NCBI GenBank assembly: GCA_937894585.1
Contig: CALBGO010000037.1
Coordinates: 1-64,000 of the forward strand
Direction of reading: 5' to 3'
DNA from: an uncultured Eubacterium sp.
GTDB taxonomy: Bacteria; Bacillota; Clostridia; Peptostreptococcales; Anaerovoracaceae
DNA length: 64,000 nucleotides
The notes below the pieces were generated by a model that was given only the letters and a program-made list of their open reading frames with translations, had not been told where the DNA came from and ran no database searches. Shown here piece by piece: positions 62,491 to 64,000 of the stretch. A program made the translations under genes and the position numbers. How positions within the stretch are numbered: position 1 is the stretch's first letter; each line of letters begins with the position of its first letter.

Positions 62491-62716
62491 AAAACAGTCC
62501 GCCGAGCAGACCGCCTCTGCCGTTATTATTATCGCCGCTGCAGAACAGAAGATAAAGCACCGCAAGCAGTATAATAATTCCAAATCCCCCGAAGGCATCA
62601 CCGCCGCAGTTGTTCTGACTTCGGCAGCAGCAGTCATGACTGCACTCGTGATGCGGTTCACAGCACGGTTCGCAGCAATCAGCCGGTTCACAGCAGTCGT
62701 TTCTGTAATCTCCCAT
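62489..62716 (-). CDS. Small cysteine-rich protein with C-terminal membrane segment
   Basis: 75 residues with 12 cysteines. The N-terminal 40 residues are built of CCEP-type doublets (DCCEPADCCEPCCEPHHE, then DCCCRS), followed by a glycine turn, a hydrophobic segment (FGIIILLAVLYLLFCSG) and a tail ending RGGLLGGLF. GGGGAGG lies 8 nt before the ATG, which supports a real gene. I do not recognise a named family; it resembles the small Cys/Gly-rich proteins found in spore formers, so spore coat, metal binding or membrane stress roles are only guesses. A strong terminator lies downstream. Confidence 0.75.
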   Translation of the reverse strand: MGDYRNDCCEPADCCEPCCEPHHECSHDCCCRSQNNCGGDAFGGFGIIILLAVLYLLFCSGDNNNGRGGLLGGLF

Positions 62717-62853
62717 AATATAACCTCCCCGTATGTATCTTTACAGGATTATCATATGCAGATTACTCTTCTTTGGTTACAGGCAGGCAGCAGTTTCCCC
62801 AAGTTTTTTTAACTGTCCGGTCTGCAGGCGCTTTCCCTGTTTAAAGCCTTCTC

Positions 62854-63390
62854 TTATTCTTCGTCTCCCGTAAGATCAGCATAAGACATAATATATTCCT
62901 CCAGCTCATAAGTCAGAGCATTTTCAAAGTCAAATTCCAGTTCCTCGCCGTTTAGTTTTGAAAGGCGTGCGCCGGCAAGAGCATCTCTGACCGGAATAAA
63001 CGAAGTTTCTTCTGTAGACAAGTTTCGGCATTCCACCTCGCTGTCGGAAGAATACCACTGACGGAACCTGTTGAACTCGTCGGAAAGCCGCAGCTCCGCA
63101 TTGTCTTCTCCCTTTCTGACAGCTTCGGAAAGTCCCACCAGAACCCGTTTGATGTTTTCAAGAAGATTATAAAGATCAATCTGATCTCCCGGTACATTCT
63201 CTAAAATATCATAAAAATAGCTTTCGGCAAGCTCCGCAAAGGTTTTCATATCCACATCTGTAATCAGTTCATATACTGCGTCGCCGTCCACCATACCGTC
63301 ATACTCTGCAAAGTCGGCAAAGTTCTCAAAATACTCAAATTCCGCACCGCTTGTGATATCCAAAAGTTCAAATAATTCTTCCTTATCCAT
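62854..63390 (-). CDS. Acidic hypothetical protein next to murI
   Basis: 178 residues, very acidic (many Asp/Glu, pI well below 5) and helical by pattern, with no signal peptide or membrane segment. I recognise no domain. Notable stretches are EFEYFENFADFAEYDGMVDG and the final ENALTYELEEYIMSYADL. It follows murI by 11 bp and is probably co-transcribed with it. Cytosolic; function unknown. The 138 bp down to the cysteine-rich gene shows nothing clear. Confidence 0.85.
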   Translation of the reverse strand: MDKEELFELLDITSGAEFEYFENFADFAEYDGMVDGDAVYELITDVDMKTFAELAESYFYDILENVPGDQIDLYNLLENIKRVLVGLSEAVRKGEDNAELRLSDEFNRFRQWYSSDSEVECRNLSTEETSFIPVRDALAGARLSKLNGEELEFDFENALTYELEEYIMSYADLTGDEE

Positions 63391-63401
63391 AGTATTTTCT
63401 C

Positions 63402-64000
63402 CTAAATATCCAGATTCTTAAAACGGATATTCAGTTCGTCCTCCTGTCTTCCTAAAATATTCTGTATCATATTCACAAAGTTCTCTGAAAGGTCGCTGGC
63501 ATAGAATACATTTTCACCGCTGCGCTCCTTCGCGTACATTTCTCTCTTTTCAAGTTCAATATGCACTGCCGTTGCCACCTCTTTGGAAGAACTGATGACC
63601 CGGATATCCGGATAAATTCTGTTGAGATTCTCCGTAATCAGAGGATAGTGGGTGCATCCCAAAACCAGCCTGTTAATGCTGTGTTCTCTGACGAAATCAT
63701 CGAGATAATATTTAATCGTCAGATCCATAATTTCGTTATCAATAATTCCTTCCTCAATCAGAGGAACAAAAGCCGGGCAGGCTTTGGAAAAAAGCTGAAG
63801 CCCCGGGTGCTTTTCAATAATTTTCTTTTCGTAGGCGCCGGATTTTACCGTCACTTTTGTTGCAATAATACCGATTCGGTCACCATTATTGCATTTGTTG
63901 GCAATCACTCTGGCTGTAGGCGAAATCACACCGATCACCGGAATATCCGGATAAGTCCTCCGCAGATCCTCAAGACAGGTTGCCGTCACAGTATTGCAGG
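63402..64000 (-). CDS. murI: Glutamate racemase, partial (N-terminus outside window)
   Basis: The C-terminal 199 residues of glutamate racemase. The first catalytic cysteine is just inside the window (CNTVTAT at 63998 downward), and the second is in VLGCTHYPLI. PVIGVISPTARV also fits. MurI makes D-glutamate for peptidoglycan. The 5' portion, about 70 residues, lies beyond 64000. Confidence 0.95.
   Translation of the reverse strand, partial: CNTVTATCLEDLRRTYPDIPVIGVISPTARVIANKCNNGDRIGIIATKVTVKSGAYEKKIIEKHPGLQLFSKACPAFVPLIEEGIIDNEIMDLTIKYYLDDFVREHSINRLVLGCTHYPLITENLNRIYPDIRVISSSKEVATAVHIELEKREMYAKERSGENVFYASDLSENFVNMIQNILGRQEDELNIRFKNLDI

Noticed and set aside
62228..62812. Plus-strand open frame of 194 codons
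   Set aside because: It crosses the 29-bp array and lies antisense to the cysteine-rich gene, which has a good Shine-Dalgarno and ordered residue pattern.

Overview
The window looks like chromosomal DNA from an endospore-forming member of the Clostridia (Firmicutes). The evidence is a complete spoIIIA operon (spoIIIAA to AH), clostridial-type housekeeping operons (asp23-nusB-xseAB-ispA-dxs-tlyA; yajC-secDF-rel-hemZ-hisS-aspS), a fused SecDF and mid-range base composition. The exact genus cannot be fixed from the sequence; a relative of Anaerovoracaceae/Clostridiales Family XIII is a guess. Every protein-coding gene I accept lies on the minus strand. The only plus-strand elements I can support are the 3' end of a group II intron at the left edge and a 6S RNA gene near 52.0 kb.

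Layout in window coordinates (transcription runs right to left). 1-54: group II intron end. 85-3084: Na+/alanine symporter and a PLP aminotransferase. 3128-9813: isoprenoid, exonuclease VII and NusB operon (tlyA, dxs, ispA, xseB, xseA, a TsaD paralogue, nusB, asp23), preceded by a leader of tandem 79-bp hairpin repeats. 10085-14377: spoIIIAH to spoIIIAA, with an unusually short spoIIIAF of 55 codons. 14448-20016: accessory stretch with an Rpn/PD-(D/E)XK protein, sbcCD and a decayed brxL tail, then a palindrome-rich spacer. 20337-22922: a TetM/EF-G-like GTPase fused to a Rae1/YacP NYN ribonuclease domain. 23176-30625: CorC-like protein, U32 peptidase, O-methyltransferase, MltG, EF-P, YlbF, RNase J. 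30636-45162: leuS, rsfS, yqeK, nadD, aspS, hisS, hemZ, an MBL hydrolase, rel, secDF, yajC. 45201-45720: two tRNA-Leu genes. 45868-51722: membrane-anchored peptide-binding protein, coaE, polA, FocA/NirC channel. 52027-52205: 6S RNA. 52453-60883: a catabolic cluster (alpha/beta hydrolase, M20 amidohydrolase, YfcC transporter, D-aminoacylase-like amidohydrolase, a YkvI transporter fused to a metallo-beta-lactamase domain, RarD exporter). 60930-62488: a 1.5-kb gene-free stretch holding three unrelated degenerate tandem arrays and strong palindromes. 62489-64000: a cysteine-rich small protein, an acidic hypothetical protein and a partial murI.

Together the core genes cover isoprenoid precursors, DNA repair, translation and its quality control (EF-P, RsfS, RNase J, the GTPase-Rae1 fusion), the stringent response, protein export and spore channel assembly. 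The most unusual items are the GTPase-Rae1 fusion (factor for stalled ribosomes plus A-site nuclease in one chain), the YkvI-MBL fusion inside a D-aminoacylase operon, the minimal SpoIIIAF, the Shine-Dalgarno-masking hairpin before spoIIIAA and the intergenic repeat families.
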